DNA from: Flavobacteriaceae bacterium R38
GTDB taxonomy: Bacteria; Bacteroidota; Bacteroidia; Flavobacteriales; Flavobacteriaceae
DNA: 64,000 nt
Reading direction: 5' to 3'
Assembly (NCBI GenBank): GCA_009901575.1
Contig: WXYP01000002.1
Coordinates: 434,001 to 498,000, forward strand
Shown here: in pieces, positions 1 through 9,410 of the stretch
How the letters are laid out: each line of letters starts with the position of its first letter
How positions within the stretch are numbered: position 1 is the stretch's first letter
Position numbers and translations under genes: made by a program
The notes under the pieces: model-generated
Told to the model about the DNA's origin: nothing
Database searches by the model: none
The model's input: the letters and a program-made list of their open reading frames with translations, nothing else

Positions 1-600
1 TAACTTTATTTCTCCCCGTTCCGGACCATTATTATCTTCTAATTCATCAATTTGTTTTTTTAATAAAATAATCTCTTTATTAATGTCTTCGATTTTTTGA
101 TTTGAATCATAGATATCATTTTTAATCGATGCGATTCGTTGCCCATAATATATGGCAAACTCTTTTACTTTTGCTAAATCGTTACCTGCTTGATCTACTC
201 CTAATTTTCTATTGGTAATTAATACCGTTTCTTCTTCTTTGAGTCCGTCAATTTTATTTTTTAAGAGCGATAACTGTTTGTTTAATTGTCTCTCTTGTGT
301 TAGTAATAACTCAATTTGCGCTTTACTATTTTCTTTTTTTAAATAGTCAATTTTATAATTAACAGCTAGTACAGAAGCACTTTTAAGTCCGGTTATTTGT
401 ATGCTATTTTCATCAATAAAAGGCGATAAATCATTTAAAAACAATTCATGTGTGCCGGGTAATAATTGAACATTAACTTGCCTGGTAACCTGGGCGCCTT
501 GGAGGTATACCGTAACTTTTTTAATTTCAGAATCCGTTGTTATATCATTTCCAAACGAAAATGAATGGGCTAAAAACAGTATAAATAATAGTTTTTTCAT
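1..600 (-). CDS. DUF4139/MuiA-family protein, N-terminal part (runs off the left edge)
   Basis: An open frame of 200 codons starts with ATG at 600 and continues past base 1, so only the N-terminal part is present. It begins with a signal peptide (MKKLLFILFLAHSFSFG) and continues with IKKVTVYLQGAQVTRQ and LLPGTHELFLNDLSPFID. This is the pattern of the DUF4140 N-terminal domain of proteins annotated as mucoidy inhibitor MuiA / DUF4139. After about residue 75 the chain is a long charged coiled coil (KKENSKAQIELLLTQERQL), as usual before the DUF4139 domain, which would lie outside the window. The protein is predicted to be periplasmic or exported; its biochemical role is not established. Confidence in the family is good, based on domain layout only. 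Confidence 0.8.
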   Translation of the reverse strand, partial: MKKLLFILFLAHSFSFGNDITTDSEIKKVTVYLQGAQVTRQVNVQLLPGTHELFLNDLSPFIDENSIQITGLKSASVLAVNYKIDYLKKENSKAQIELLLTQERQLNKQLSLLKNKIDGLKEEETVLITNRKLGVDQAGNDLAKVKEFAIYYGQRIASIKNDIYDSNQKIEDINKEIILLKKQIDELEDNNGPERGEIKL

Positions 601-709
601 AATGATCAGGTTTGTAATTCGTAAATAAACTTAACAACCTGATGCAATTTGTAAAACTCCGAATGAGTAGAAGGGTACTAAAGAGAAGTTAACAGAGATT
701 TTAAATGAG

Positions 710-1123
710 TTAATCCAAAAACTTAGCCTTGAGATCGGGAGTGGGGATCATACAGGCATCTTTTTTACCAAACCATCTGTACCTGTTCTTTGCGATAAAA
801 TTATAGAGTACATCTCTAAAACCAACAGGAAGAACGATTTCAAATATTTTAAGTGCTTTCCAGATACCTCCAAATTCATAAGCTATATGTAAAGCAGCTG
901 TAGATTTTACATGATAGGCAACATTAGGATCTACTAAAATGATTGAATCTACTTTTGTAGTATCTATTTTTCGCTCTTGGATGAATTGTTTTCCAATATT
1001 ACTTTGGAGTGCAGCAAATAAGAATACATTTTTCTTATCCTTCTTTATAATGTATTGTACAGCACCGTTACAAAGATTGCATACACCATCAAAAAGTATT
1101 AATTTTTTATCACTGGGGATCAT
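710..1123 (-). CDS. DCC-family thiol-disulfide oxidoreductase (DUF393)
   Basis: A 137-residue protein with the family signature FDGVCNLCN at about residues 11-19 (DxxCxxC), the presumed redox site. RYRWFGKKDACMIPTPDLKA lies near the C-terminus. The length is normal for the YuxK/DUF393 family. The start codon lies 3 bases after the stop of the upstream mutS2-like gene, so the two are very likely co-transcribed. No signal peptide is visible, so it is probably cytoplasmic. The substrate is unknown; the oxidoreductase assignment is family-level inference from the two cysteines. Confidence 0.85.
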   Translation of the reverse strand: MIPSDKKLILFDGVCNLCNGAVQYIIKKDKKNVFLFAALQSNIGKQFIQERKIDTTKVDSIILVDPNVAYHVKSTAALHIAYEFGGIWKALKIFEIVLPVGFRDVLYNFIAKNRYRWFGKKDACMIPTPDLKAKFLD

Positions 1124-1126
1124 TTC

Positions 1127-3301
1127 TTATTTTTTTGCTTCTACCAATTCTAATTGTTCTATGCTTACATTAGTCGTAAATAATCCGTAATTCACAATAG
1201 CCTTGTTTTTTTCCAGATTATCTATACTTCCTATAGCTTTTCCATCTAACATTCGTACCCGGTCTCCAATCTTAAATACAGGTTTTGGCTTGTTTTTCTC
1301 TTTAATTATTGCCTTTTTCTTCTCAGCTTTTTTCTTTTTACGAATTACAGCTACTTTCTTTTCAACTTCTTGCGTAATTTGTTTTTTTACCTCTTTCTCT
1401 ACTTTCTTTTCTTTTGGAGTTTTCTTTTTTCGTTTGCTGTTCTCGGTTTCTACTATCCGAAGGAATTCAGAAATTAACGGACGCTTCTTTTTATCATTGA
1501 AATACTTTTCCGAAATATCATTAATCTTATTACCAAGGTAGATCATTCGCTGATTATGATCAAAGAGTTGCTGGTAATTTTCTAATTTCTTTTTGATACG
1601 CTCGTTTAACGATTCTAGTTTTGTAGCTTCTTCCCGTGCTTTTGTTTCGTTATCTTTTAATGCGGTTGTGGTCTTTTCCATTTTGCTACGCTCTTTTTGA
1701 AGCTTAGCAATGGTGGCATCAAAACGTACTTTCCCGCGTTCTATTTTCTTTTTGGACCTGTTGATAAGGCTATACGGAATTCCGTTTTTCTGAGCGACCT
1801 CAAATGTGAATGAACTTCCTGCCTGTCCTAAAACCAATCGGAATACAGGTTCTAATGTCCTGCTATCAAAAAGCATATTCGCATTGGTGGCATGAGGTAA
1901 TTCATTTGCCAGCATTTTTAAATTTGCATAGTGAGTAGTAATAATACCAAATGCTTTACGATTATAAAACTCTTCTAAAAATGTTTCTGCCAATGCTCCT
2001 CCTAGTTCCGGGTCACTCCCTGTCCCAAATTCATCTATTAAAAACAAGGTCTTGTCATTACACTTTTTAAGGAAGTAATTCATGTTCTTAAGCCTGTAAC
2101 TATAGGTGCTTAGATGGTTTTCAATAGACTGATTATCACCAATATCGGTTAATATCCGATCAAACAGGCAAAATGTACTTTTTGGATGAACAGGAACCAG
2201 CATTCCGCTTTGTAGCATCACTTGTAATAACCCAATTGTTTTTAAAGTGATACTTTTTCCTCCCGCATTAGGACCTGAGATCACAATAATGCGATTTTCT
2301 TCATGCAATGAAATATCCTGTGGAAACGTCTTTTCTCTTTTTCTTTTATTCGTAAGATAGAGTAGTGGGTGGTATGCGTCTTTTAGATAAAGTTTACGAT
2401 TTTCGGATAACTCAGGAAGCAGCGCATTCATCTGATCTGCATATTTGGCTTTTGCTGCAACAATATCGATCAGGCTTAAAAATGACTGATAATCTTCCAA
2501 TAAAGAGATATATGGCCGTAAGAAATCGGTAAGTTGCTTTAAAATCTTATTGATTTCTTCTTTTTCTTCGTATTCCAGGTTATTTAACTCCCTGGAGAAT
2601 TGTAGAGTAGCTTCCGGTTCAATATAAACGATGCTTCCGGTTTTGGAGCTTCCCATAACCGCTCCTTTTACCTTACGACGGTACATTGCCTTAACAGCAA
2701 GGACCCGTTTATTTTCGACAACAGATTCGCGAATTTCATCTAAAAATTCTGAAGAATTATACCGATTGAGTGCGCTTAAAAAACTCTGATTTATTTTTCC
2801 TTTGACCGCATTTATCGATTTACGAATGCTATACAATTCATCTGAAGCTTCATCTTTGATTTCTCCAAAACGGTCAATTACACTATTGATCTTTTCAATA
2901 ATCTCTTTTGTAAATTCAACTCCTGAAGCTACTTTATGTAATTCTGAATAATATTCTTTGAACTTTTTGTAAAATAAGATATGTGTGTTTGCTGTATCGG
3001 ATATCACAGCAATTTTTCTAAGACCGCTAATTTCAACTAACGTATTCTCTATCCCTAAAAGCTTAATTTCTGCAGTAATACTGTCAAAATAGTGATTAGG
3101 GATATTGTTGTTGTTTTCAAACGATGAGAGGTATTCTGATGTTTGCTTTAAAGCAGAAAGCATTTCTGCCTTCTTGGTAAAAGGAATTATTTTTAGTGCA
3201 TTTTCTTTACCTAATTCTGTATTACAAAGCTCTGCTATATGTTCAAGAACAGTAGCAAATTCAAGGTCATTTAATGTTTTTTGATGTATCTTAGTCATCA
3301 T
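1127..3301 (-). CDS. MutS2-type ATPase lacking an Smr nuclease domain
   Basis: A 724-residue protein with the MutS core. The lever/clamp region spans about residues 130-330. Walker A GPNAGGKS is at about 343-350 and Walker B is TLFLIDEFGTGSDPELGG at about 408-425, followed by the conserved ITTHYANLK. Residues 540-670 are a long highly charged coiled coil rich in K and E. The C-terminus is a small KOW-like segment (KIGDRVRMLDGKAIGSIDNL) and stops there. Canonical MutS2 carries a C-terminal Smr endonuclease domain; I see no Smr motif. The family acts on branched DNA or collided ribosomes; without Smr it is probably a DNA- or ribosome-binding ATPase only. Two consecutive Met codons are possible starts. 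It is divergent from ung. Confidence 0.85.
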   Translation of the reverse strand: MMTKIHQKTLNDLEFATVLEHIAELCNTELGKENALKIIPFTKKAEMLSALKQTSEYLSSFENNNNIPNHYFDSITAEIKLLGIENTLVEISGLRKIAVISDTANTHILFYKKFKEYYSELHKVASGVEFTKEIIEKINSVIDRFGEIKDEASDELYSIRKSINAVKGKINQSFLSALNRYNSSEFLDEIRESVVENKRVLAVKAMYRRKVKGAVMGSSKTGSIVYIEPEATLQFSRELNNLEYEEKEEINKILKQLTDFLRPYISLLEDYQSFLSLIDIVAAKAKYADQMNALLPELSENRKLYLKDAYHPLLYLTNKRKREKTFPQDISLHEENRIIVISGPNAGGKSITLKTIGLLQVMLQSGMLVPVHPKSTFCLFDRILTDIGDNQSIENHLSTYSYRLKNMNYFLKKCNDKTLFLIDEFGTGSDPELGGALAETFLEEFYNRKAFGIITTHYANLKMLANELPHATNANMLFDSRTLEPVFRLVLGQAGSSFTFEVAQKNGIPYSLINRSKKKIERGKVRFDATIAKLQKERSKMEKTTTALKDNETKAREEATKLESLNERIKKKLENYQQLFDHNQRMIYLGNKINDISEKYFNDKKKRPLISEFLRIVETENSKRKKKTPKEKKVEKEVKKQITQEVEKKVAVIRKKKKAEKKKAIIKEKNKPKPVFKIGDRVRMLDGKAIGSIDNLEKNKAIVNYGLFTTNVSIEQLELVEAKK

Positions 3302-3345
3302 AAAATTTGAGCTATTTTAGGCTTAGCAAAAGTAATGCTTTTTCG

Positions 3346-4011
3346 ATGAACGTCAACATACATCCTAGCTGGAAAGAACATTTAGCAGAAGAATTTAATA
3401 AACCATATTTTAAACCTTTAACCGATTTTGTAAGACACGAGTATACCAATCATACCTGTTACCCCAGGGGAAGTCAAATCTTCTCTGCATTTGATCACTG
3501 CCCTTTTGATGAATTAAAGGTTGTCATTATAGGTCAGGACCCTTATCACGGCCCCGGACAGGCTAACGGACTTTGTTTTTCGGTAAACGACGGAATTCCG
3601 CATCCACCATCTTTAATCAATATTTTTAAAGAAATTGAAACTGATATGCAGGTAGCATATCCCAAAAGTGGAAATTTAGAACGATGGGCCAATCAAGGGG
3701 TTTTATTACTAAATGCAACCTTAACGGTACGGGCTCACATGGCAGGGAGTCATCAGAATAAAGGGTGGGAAATTTTTACAGACGCTGTAATAAAGTCTGT
3801 TTCAGATCAAAAAGAAAATATAGTCTTTTTGCTTTGGGGAGGATATGCAAAGAAAAAAGGACGAATAATCGATTCAAAAAAACACCTCGTATTGACCTCC
3901 GGACACCCGTCTCCACTTAGTGCTAACAGAGGATTTTGGTTTGGTAATCGGCATTTTACTATGTGTAATGAATTCTTGAAAAAGAAAGGATTTGATGCAA
4001 TTTTGTGGTAA
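3346..4011 (+). CDS. ung: Uracil-DNA glycosylase
   Basis: A family 1 uracil-DNA glycosylase, which removes uracil from DNA to start base excision repair. The catalytic motif GQDPYHGPGQANGLCFS (water-activating Asp) and the DNA-intercalation motif HPSPLSANRGFWFGNRHF are both present. The frame is open from a TTG at 3307, but I place the start at the ATG at 3346 (MNVNIHPSWKEHLA). This gives 221 residues, the usual family length, and leaves space for a promoter between it and the divergent mutS2-like gene. It stands alone on the plus strand. Confidence 0.95.
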   Translation: MNVNIHPSWKEHLAEEFNKPYFKPLTDFVRHEYTNHTCYPRGSQIFSAFDHCPFDELKVVIIGQDPYHGPGQANGLCFSVNDGIPHPPSLINIFKEIETDMQVAYPKSGNLERWANQGVLLLNATLTVRAHMAGSHQNKGWEIFTDAVIKSVSDQKENIVFLLWGGYAKKKGRIIDSKKHLVLTSGHPSPLSANRGFWFGNRHFTMCNEFLKKKGFDAILW

Positions 4012-4187
4012 AAAAAATAGCGATCAATTATGGTAAAACCGTAACATCACGCCATCTTTTATATAAGTACATTGATTAATAGCGAGGTAAATCTATGAAA
4101 TGAGGTCTTAATTGAGTAAAATACTCGACAAAGGAACCGTTTTACCGTTGAAGGTAATGCTTGTTAATTTTTTTAACATTAGAGAGA

Positions 4188-5036
4188 TTATTTAGTAACA
4201 ATAGCGTCAAAATCTAATTTCTTATTAATCAGATCTAATTGCAATAAATGATCTTGTGTTTTTTCTACCATAGCAGCAGTAATGTTTTCTTGTCCCCAAT
4301 GTGTTATTTTTAGCCATTCATTGATATCGCTTAGCTTTTGACTGTAAGTATTTGCCAGTGTTCTATCTATGCTTGGAATGTTTTTAAAGTCGGTAGTATA
4401 GATATTAATAATCTCAAGAATGTGCTTTAAAACACTGTTGTGATGATGGTTAAAATCGTTTCTGACAGCAATAACAAAGCAAGGCCATGGAGTAGGGCAG
4501 TCGCTTACTTTTCTAAAAGTTCCATTATCTACGAGGGGTTTTGTAGTAAAGCGTTCCCACATAAAATAATCTGCAGTTCCTTCCTTTAAGGCTTGAACTC
4601 CTCCATCCAGATTGTTTACTATTTCAAATTGAAGTTTTTTAAGATCCCAGTTCTGCTGTTGAGCATTGACATAAGACATCAGGTGGCTACCGCTTCCTAA
4701 ACGACTAATGGCCGCTGTCTTACCTTCTAAGTCATGTATAGTTTTATGTTCAGAATGAGCAGCTACATGAATTCCCCAGACCAGGGGGGATTTTACATAT
4801 ACCTGTGCAATTTTTGACGGATTTCCGGCAATAATATCTTTAATAATCCCTTCGGTAAGAATGATAGCAATATCTGTTTCTCCATCACGAAGCATTTGAC
4901 ACATTCGTCCGGTACCTTCCGGAACGTCTGTCCATTCTAAATCAATTCCCCTGTCTAGAAAGGCACCTTCTTCTATAGCCAAATGCCAGGGAAGGTTAAA
5001 ATGTTCTGGCACACCTGCTATTTTTACTGATATCAT
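4188..5036 (-). CDS. Cytoplasmic solute-binding-like protein (type 2 periplasmic-binding fold, Ca3427-like)
   Basis: A 282-residue protein with the type 2 periplasmic-binding fold of the NMT1/THI5/SsuA group: VPEHFNLPWHLAIEEGAFLD at the N-terminus, then DIAIILTEGIIKDI and LEGKTAAISRLGSGSH, then NLDGGVQALKEGTADYFMWE. There is no signal peptide or lipobox, unlike transporter-linked binding proteins, and no ABC permease or ATPase is near. The best match I know is the Ca3427-like group shared by fungi and bacteria. Its ATG overlaps the TGA of the upstream ppk1 by 4 bases, so translation is probably coupled. The ligand is unknown. Confidence 0.75.
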   Translation of the reverse strand: MISVKIAGVPEHFNLPWHLAIEEGAFLDRGIDLEWTDVPEGTGRMCQMLRDGETDIAIILTEGIIKDIIAGNPSKIAQVYVKSPLVWGIHVAAHSEHKTIHDLEGKTAAISRLGSGSHLMSYVNAQQQNWDLKKLQFEIVNNLDGGVQALKEGTADYFMWERFTTKPLVDNGTFRKVSDCPTPWPCFVIAVRNDFNHHHNSVLKHILEIINIYTTDFKNIPSIDRTLANTYSQKLSDINEWLKITHWGQENITAAMVEKTQDHLLQLDLINKKLDFDAIVTK

Positions 5037-7099
5037 CTTAGTTTTGCTCTTAAGTAATCAAAAATCTCATATTGAGAACGTAATGCTTGTTCTCCTTTTT
5101 GAGGAGCAAGATAATCATTACTTTCTTTACTATCGATGATTCTGGATTTATAGGTATCGTTAAGTTGAATTTGTAAAATATCTTTCAATTCAGTAAAAAT
5201 ATCCGGATCTAAAGTAGGGGTAATGACTTCGATTCTACGGTCAAGATTTCTTGTCATCCAATCTGCAGAACCCATGTATATTTTTTCATTGCCTCCGTTT
5301 TCAAAGTGAAAAATACGTCCGTGCTCTAAATAACGATCTACAATACTCGTCACTGTTATATTTTCACTTAAGTTTTCTATTCCTGGTTTTAAATTACATA
5401 TTCCCCTAATCAATAACCTTATTTGTACACCAGCCTGTGAAGCCTCATAGAGTTTGGAAATTATTTTAGCATCCTGAAGAGAATTCATTTTTGCCGTTAT
5501 TACAGCTTTTTTGCCTTCTTGAGCATGTTGTATTTCAGTATTTATAAGATCTGTGAAAGTTGCTCTTGTGGTAAAAGGTGATACTAATAAAGTTTCTGCT
5601 ACCAATACTTCTGTTTTTCTTTCCAGGAACTGAAAAACACCAGCCAACTCAGCAGTAATATTTTGATTGGAGGTAAAGAGTCCGTGATCACAATATAACT
5701 TAGAAGTTTTAGCATTAAAATTCCCGGTTCCTATATAAGCATATCGTTTTAAAAGTTTATTTTCTTGTCTTTCTATCATTAAGATCTTCGAATGAACTTT
5801 TATTTTTGGAAAACTATAGAAAACTGTTGCACCTTTCGCTTCAAAAGTCCGTCCCCATAAAATATTATTCTCTTCGTCAAATCGTGCCTGTGCTTCGATG
5901 AATACAACCACTTTTTTCCCTTTATCCAATGCAGCCAATAAAGCATCTGTTAATGCCGATTTTTTCGCAACCCTGTATAATGAAATTTTAATTGTTGTTA
6001 CTAAAGGATCATTGGCAGCTTGTTCAATAAATTCCTGAACATATTTAAAAGATTGATAAGGGAAGTGTACTAACTGATCTTTTTTAGATATGGTTTCAAA
6101 ATAATCAGCAGAAGATTCTAAATATTGATGTGCTATAGGTTCTTTGGGTTCAAAATGAAGCGATGCGTTTTGAGTAGGGTCGTTAAAACTAAAAAAATCA
6201 CTGAAATTGTGAAATCGTCCTCCCGGAATCATATCTGCTTTTCCTAATCCTAATGAAGTTTTTAATAGCTTTTTTAATTTTTTAGGAATTTCAAAATCGT
6301 ACAATAACCGAGTAGCTTGTCCTTTTTTTCGCTGAGAAAGATTCTCATAGATTTGTTCAGCCAAAGCTCCGTCGTAATCATCATCTAGATATAATTCTGC
6401 ATCCCGGGATAATTTAATACTGTACGCTTCAGTAGAAAGATCACAATCTGTTATGATTTTATCAATATTTTTCTTCACAATTTCATCAGTTGAAGTATAG
6501 CAATGCAAAGAGGTATCACCACTGTTAGGGAGTTTAACAAATCGTCCAAATTCTTCAACGGGAAGTGAGATAAAAACAATATCCTTTTTATTGATTAAGG
6601 CTGTTAAGTACAATAATCCGTCTTCTAAAAAAACAACCTCTTCATTCAAAGGTTTCAGCAAAGTGATCTTCTGCATTAATTTTTCTTTAAAAAAAGCTGT
6701 AGCAAAATCACTTTGTTCCTGGGTAAATTGATCTTTATCTAATAATAGAATCCCATTCATTGCCAATTCCGGAACAATTTCTTTAAAAAAGATATCTCCA
6801 AACCTTTCCTGTTGTGCATGTACAACCTTATGAATGGTTTTTAATTTTTTATTAGGCTGTAAGATTAATTTTTTACGTAAAGGTTTCTCTACTTTTTTGA
6901 TCTGCCTTAATTGAGAAACTTTTACTTTAAAGAATTCATCTAAGTTAGATGAATAGATTGCCAGGAATTTAATGCGTTCGAATAACGGATTCCTATGATC
7001 TGAAGCTTCCTGGAGTACTCTTTCATTAAAAGATAACCAGCTTAGCTCACTTGATGTATAAGGGGAGATGTCTTTTTCCACAGGTATTAATTTATTCAA
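5033..7099 (-). CDS. ppk1: Polyphosphate kinase 1
   Basis: PPK1 reversibly polymerises the terminal phosphate of ATP into inorganic polyphosphate. The 688 residues contain the N-terminal domain (SSELSWLSFNERVLQEASD; YSSNLDEFFKVKVSQLR), the head domain, and two phospholipase-D-like C domains. The phosphorylated histidine is H436 in KVHSKILMIE and the second essential histidine is H593 in LEHGRIFHFENGG, nearly the same numbers as in the E. coli enzyme. The start at 7099 is TTG; an in-frame GTG six codons later is an alternative, and an in-frame stop lies closely upstream, so the true start is one of these. It overlaps the downstream solute-binding-like gene by 4 bases and follows the phosphorylase gene by 66 bases. 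Confidence 0.95.
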   Translation of the reverse strand: MNKLIPVEKDISPYTSSELSWLSFNERVLQEASDHRNPLFERIKFLAIYSSNLDEFFKVKVSQLRQIKKVEKPLRKKLILQPNKKLKTIHKVVHAQQERFGDIFFKEIVPELAMNGILLLDKDQFTQEQSDFATAFFKEKLMQKITLLKPLNEEVVFLEDGLLYLTALINKKDIVFISLPVEEFGRFVKLPNSGDTSLHCYTSTDEIVKKNIDKIITDCDLSTEAYSIKLSRDAELYLDDDYDGALAEQIYENLSQRKKGQATRLLYDFEIPKKLKKLLKTSLGLGKADMIPGGRFHNFSDFFSFNDPTQNASLHFEPKEPIAHQYLESSADYFETISKKDQLVHFPYQSFKYVQEFIEQAANDPLVTTIKISLYRVAKKSALTDALLAALDKGKKVVVFIEAQARFDEENNILWGRTFEAKGATVFYSFPKIKVHSKILMIERQENKLLKRYAYIGTGNFNAKTSKLYCDHGLFTSNQNITAELAGVFQFLERKTEVLVAETLLVSPFTTRATFTDLINTEIQHAQEGKKAVITAKMNSLQDAKIISKLYEASQAGVQIRLLIRGICNLKPGIENLSENITVTSIVDRYLEHGRIFHFENGGNEKIYMGSADWMTRNLDRRIEVITPTLDPDIFTELKDILQIQLNDTYKSRIIDSKESNDYLAPQKGEQALRSQYEIFDYLRAKLR

Positions 7100-7165
7100 A
7101 TGTAGTAATAGACAAACAGGAGTTATTTAAGTAATTGTTAAATAATAAGAGTAACAGTAGTTAAT

Positions 7166-8032
7166 TTAAGCAGTTAATTTTTCTAGTGTGTATTGTATAA
7201 GTCGATCTACCGATTCTGAAGGGGTTTTAGAGAATTGTCCGTTTGGTCTGTTTGCTAAAATACAATTCATAGATACCGCCTTATGCCCTAGAAGTTTACA
7301 CATTGCGTAAATTCCTGCCGTTTCCATTTCCAGATTGGTTATTCGTATGGAATTGTATGAAAAACTCATTAATTTTTCATTTAACTGATCATCTTGCGGT
7401 TTTAAACGAAGCATTCTGGATTGCGGACCGTAAAAACCAATTGAAGTGGAAGTCAGCCCCTGATGGGTTTTATCTGAATATAATTTTGAAAATAAATGAG
7501 AGTCAGCTTCAACTAAATAAGGAGTCGATTTCTTTTTATACCAATCAGTATGATTTTTGAATTTTAGCTCAAAGTATTCATTTTCAGGTAATTGTTTTGA
7601 ATAGAAGTGAGGGAGGTTATCAAATCCGACAGCAAATTTACTGATCAGAAATTCATCTACAGGGATGTCGGGTTGTAAAGATCCTGTAGTACCAATCCTA
7701 ACAATATTTAATGATGTTAATTTTTGCTTTATAGCTCTTTTTTGAAGATCGATATTGACTAACGCATCCAATTCATTTAAAACAATATCAATATTATCTG
7801 TACCCATACCGGTAGAAAGCACGGTAAGTCTTTTACCATTAAGCATTCCGGTATGTGTGGTGAACTCACGCTTACTTTTTTTTATTTCGATACTATCAAA
7901 ATATTTAGACACGTGAGCCACCCTGTCCGGATCTCCGACAAAAATGATGGTTTGTGCTATATCTTCAGGAAGCAAGTTTAGATGATAAACACTTCCGTCT
8001 TCATTTAAAATCAGCTCAGATTCAGCAAGCAT
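7166..8032 (-). CDS. Nucleoside phosphorylase (uridine/purine phosphorylase family)
   Basis: A 288-residue PNP_UDP_1-family protein that would cleave a nucleoside with phosphate into base and (deoxy)ribose-1-phosphate. Visible motifs are the phosphate-binding FVGDPDRVAHVSKYFD and STGMGTDN, the glycine-rich RIGTTGSLQPDIP, and the ribose/base pocket motif NLEMETAGIYAMCKLLGHKA with the conserved MExE-like cluster. It is somewhat longer than classical Udp. The base specificity cannot be read from sequence alone. It lies 1 base after the DUF1835 gene on the same strand and 66 bases before ppk1, so it is probably part of one transcript. Confidence 0.85.
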   Translation of the reverse strand: MLAESELILNEDGSVYHLNLLPEDIAQTIIFVGDPDRVAHVSKYFDSIEIKKSKREFTTHTGMLNGKRLTVLSTGMGTDNIDIVLNELDALVNIDLQKRAIKQKLTSLNIVRIGTTGSLQPDIPVDEFLISKFAVGFDNLPHFYSKQLPENEYFELKFKNHTDWYKKKSTPYLVEADSHLFSKLYSDKTHQGLTSTSIGFYGPQSRMLRLKPQDDQLNEKLMSFSYNSIRITNLEMETAGIYAMCKLLGHKAVSMNCILANRPNGQFSKTPSESVDRLIQYTLEKLTA

Positions 8033-8033
8033 T

Positions 8034-8966
8034 TTAGAGTTTTAATAAGCGCTCAGATTCTTCATGATAGAGGAAATTATATTTTTGTGTTCCTCCCAGG
8101 TACATGGTATCATCTTTGATTTGTGAATAAAAGTTTTTGCTTTTGCCATGAACCTCTTTCCCAAGTTTATTAAGGACAACAGGGTTAAAGGATCTGAACA
8201 AAGGCTTAAGATCACTTATCATTTTGAAAAACTGGGAATCACCTAAACCGTAATACCCTTGATCTTTTAAGTTATGCCAAACCAATTCGTTTTTAGATTC
8301 AAAACGATTGACAGCAGCAGCAGCTAGTATTTTATTCTCCAATTCGTTCAGGCCGTTTTTAACTGTCGGAAACCTTTTAACGTGAGCTTCAATAGCATTG
8401 GGAAGGTATCTCAATTGTGATGCGTTAAACTTAGAAAATGATTCTAAACGTAACGGATTGTCACTACAGTATAATTGCCAGATATAATCTGCATACTCAA
8501 TATCGTCTTGAGACAGGTTTATCTTATTTTTATATAATTCGCGAAGTTTGTCTTCACTCAATTCAGATAATCCGTATAATTTCTCAGAATCATCTTCTTT
8601 GCCACTACATACTAAGGAGATTTCTGCTCCTTTTCTATGCTTTTTTAACCAACTTAATACAGCAATCATATTAATCTGGCAAAACAAATCATACTCAAAC
8701 CAAAGAACAATTTCTTGTTGTTTTTTCTGATTACACAATTCTCGATACTCTTTTAGAGTAAAGTCAATAAACCTCTTTTTGGTGACTTTATAGTACTTGT
8801 TTAAGAAGTCGTAACGTACTTTCCAAAAGGCTTCGCTACCAACATCGGTAACTGTTTTCCCTTCGCAAAGCATTTCGCGCCATGTTATAATTTCACCTTT
8901 AAGTTTTAGTTTTTTTAAAACGGAAGTAAAGCCGTCTCCATTGGTAATGTGAAGAATGGTACTCAT
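8034..8966 (-). CDS. DUF1835-domain protein
   Basis: A 310-residue protein beginning TILHITNGDGFTSVLKKLKL, the N-terminal DUF1835 pattern. ITWREMLCEGKT and VLWFEYDLFCQINMIAVLSW follow at about residues 30-110; these are characteristic of this family and its DUF3658 C-terminal partner. The fold resembles a nucleotide-binding alpha/beta domain. No catalytic activity is established. It sits directly before the nucleoside phosphorylase (1-base gap). The association may be functional but is not proof. Confidence 0.8.
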   Translation of the reverse strand: MSTILHITNGDGFTSVLKKLKLKGEIITWREMLCEGKTVTDVGSEAFWKVRYDFLNKYYKVTKKRFIDFTLKEYRELCNQKKQQEIVLWFEYDLFCQINMIAVLSWLKKHRKGAEISLVCSGKEDDSEKLYGLSELSEDKLRELYKNKINLSQDDIEYADYIWQLYCSDNPLRLESFSKFNASQLRYLPNAIEAHVKRFPTVKNGLNELENKILAAAAVNRFESKNELVWHNLKDQGYYGLGDSQFFKMISDLKPLFRSFNPVVLNKLGKEVHGKSKNFYSQIKDDTMYLGGTQKYNFLYHEESERLLKL

Positions 8967-9036
8967 TTAGTTTTAGTTAGAATAGGTCTGGTAAAAATAT
9001 AAATTAAAATGACATAAACACGATTAAGTGTTAAAT

Positions 9037-9393
9037 TTATCCGCCAACACGTTTAACTTTATAAGATAACGCTTGTAATATGTCAATTATTTTATCGCGA
9101 TAGTTTCCTTGAATAATAATTTCACCATTTTTAACAGAACCTCCAACTCCGCACTTGGTTTTTAATGTTTTTGCCAGTTCTTTTAACGCTTCATCACTCC
9201 CTGAAAAACCTTTGACAACGGTCACGGTTTTGCCTCCACGTCCTTTATTGCTAAAATGAGCTTCCAGCAATTGCTCTGAAGGATGTGACTTTTCCTGATC
9301 TTCATTATTTTCGGTATCCGGATTGAAATCGTCATTAGTAGAAAAAACAAATCCGCCTAAATCTTCTAAACTATTTAGCTTCTTTTTCCCCAT
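9037..9393 (-). CDS. SUI1/eIF1-family translation factor (YciH-like)
   Basis: A 118-residue protein. The C-terminal two thirds are an SUI1 domain: GRGGKTVTVVKGFSGSDEAL at about residues 51-70, then KTLKTKCGVGGSVKNGEIII and YRDKIIDILQALSYKVKRVGG. This is the bacterial YciH version of eIF1, thought to affect initiation-codon fidelity. The first 45 residues are acidic and low-complexity. It starts 17 bases after the stop of the upstream 2OG-oxygenase gene and is probably co-transcribed with it. Confidence 0.92.
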   Translation of the reverse strand: MGKKKLNSLEDLGGFVFSTNDDFNPDTENNEDQEKSHPSEQLLEAHFSNKGRGGKTVTVVKGFSGSDEALKELAKTLKTKCGVGGSVKNGEIIIQGNYRDKIIDILQALSYKVKRVGG

Positions 9394-9410
9394 TTTTTCA
9401 GAATATCAGG

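Noticed and set aside
3307-3345. Extended ung start at TTG
   Set aside because: Would add 13 residues not seen in the family and remove the promoter space; ATG 3346 fits.
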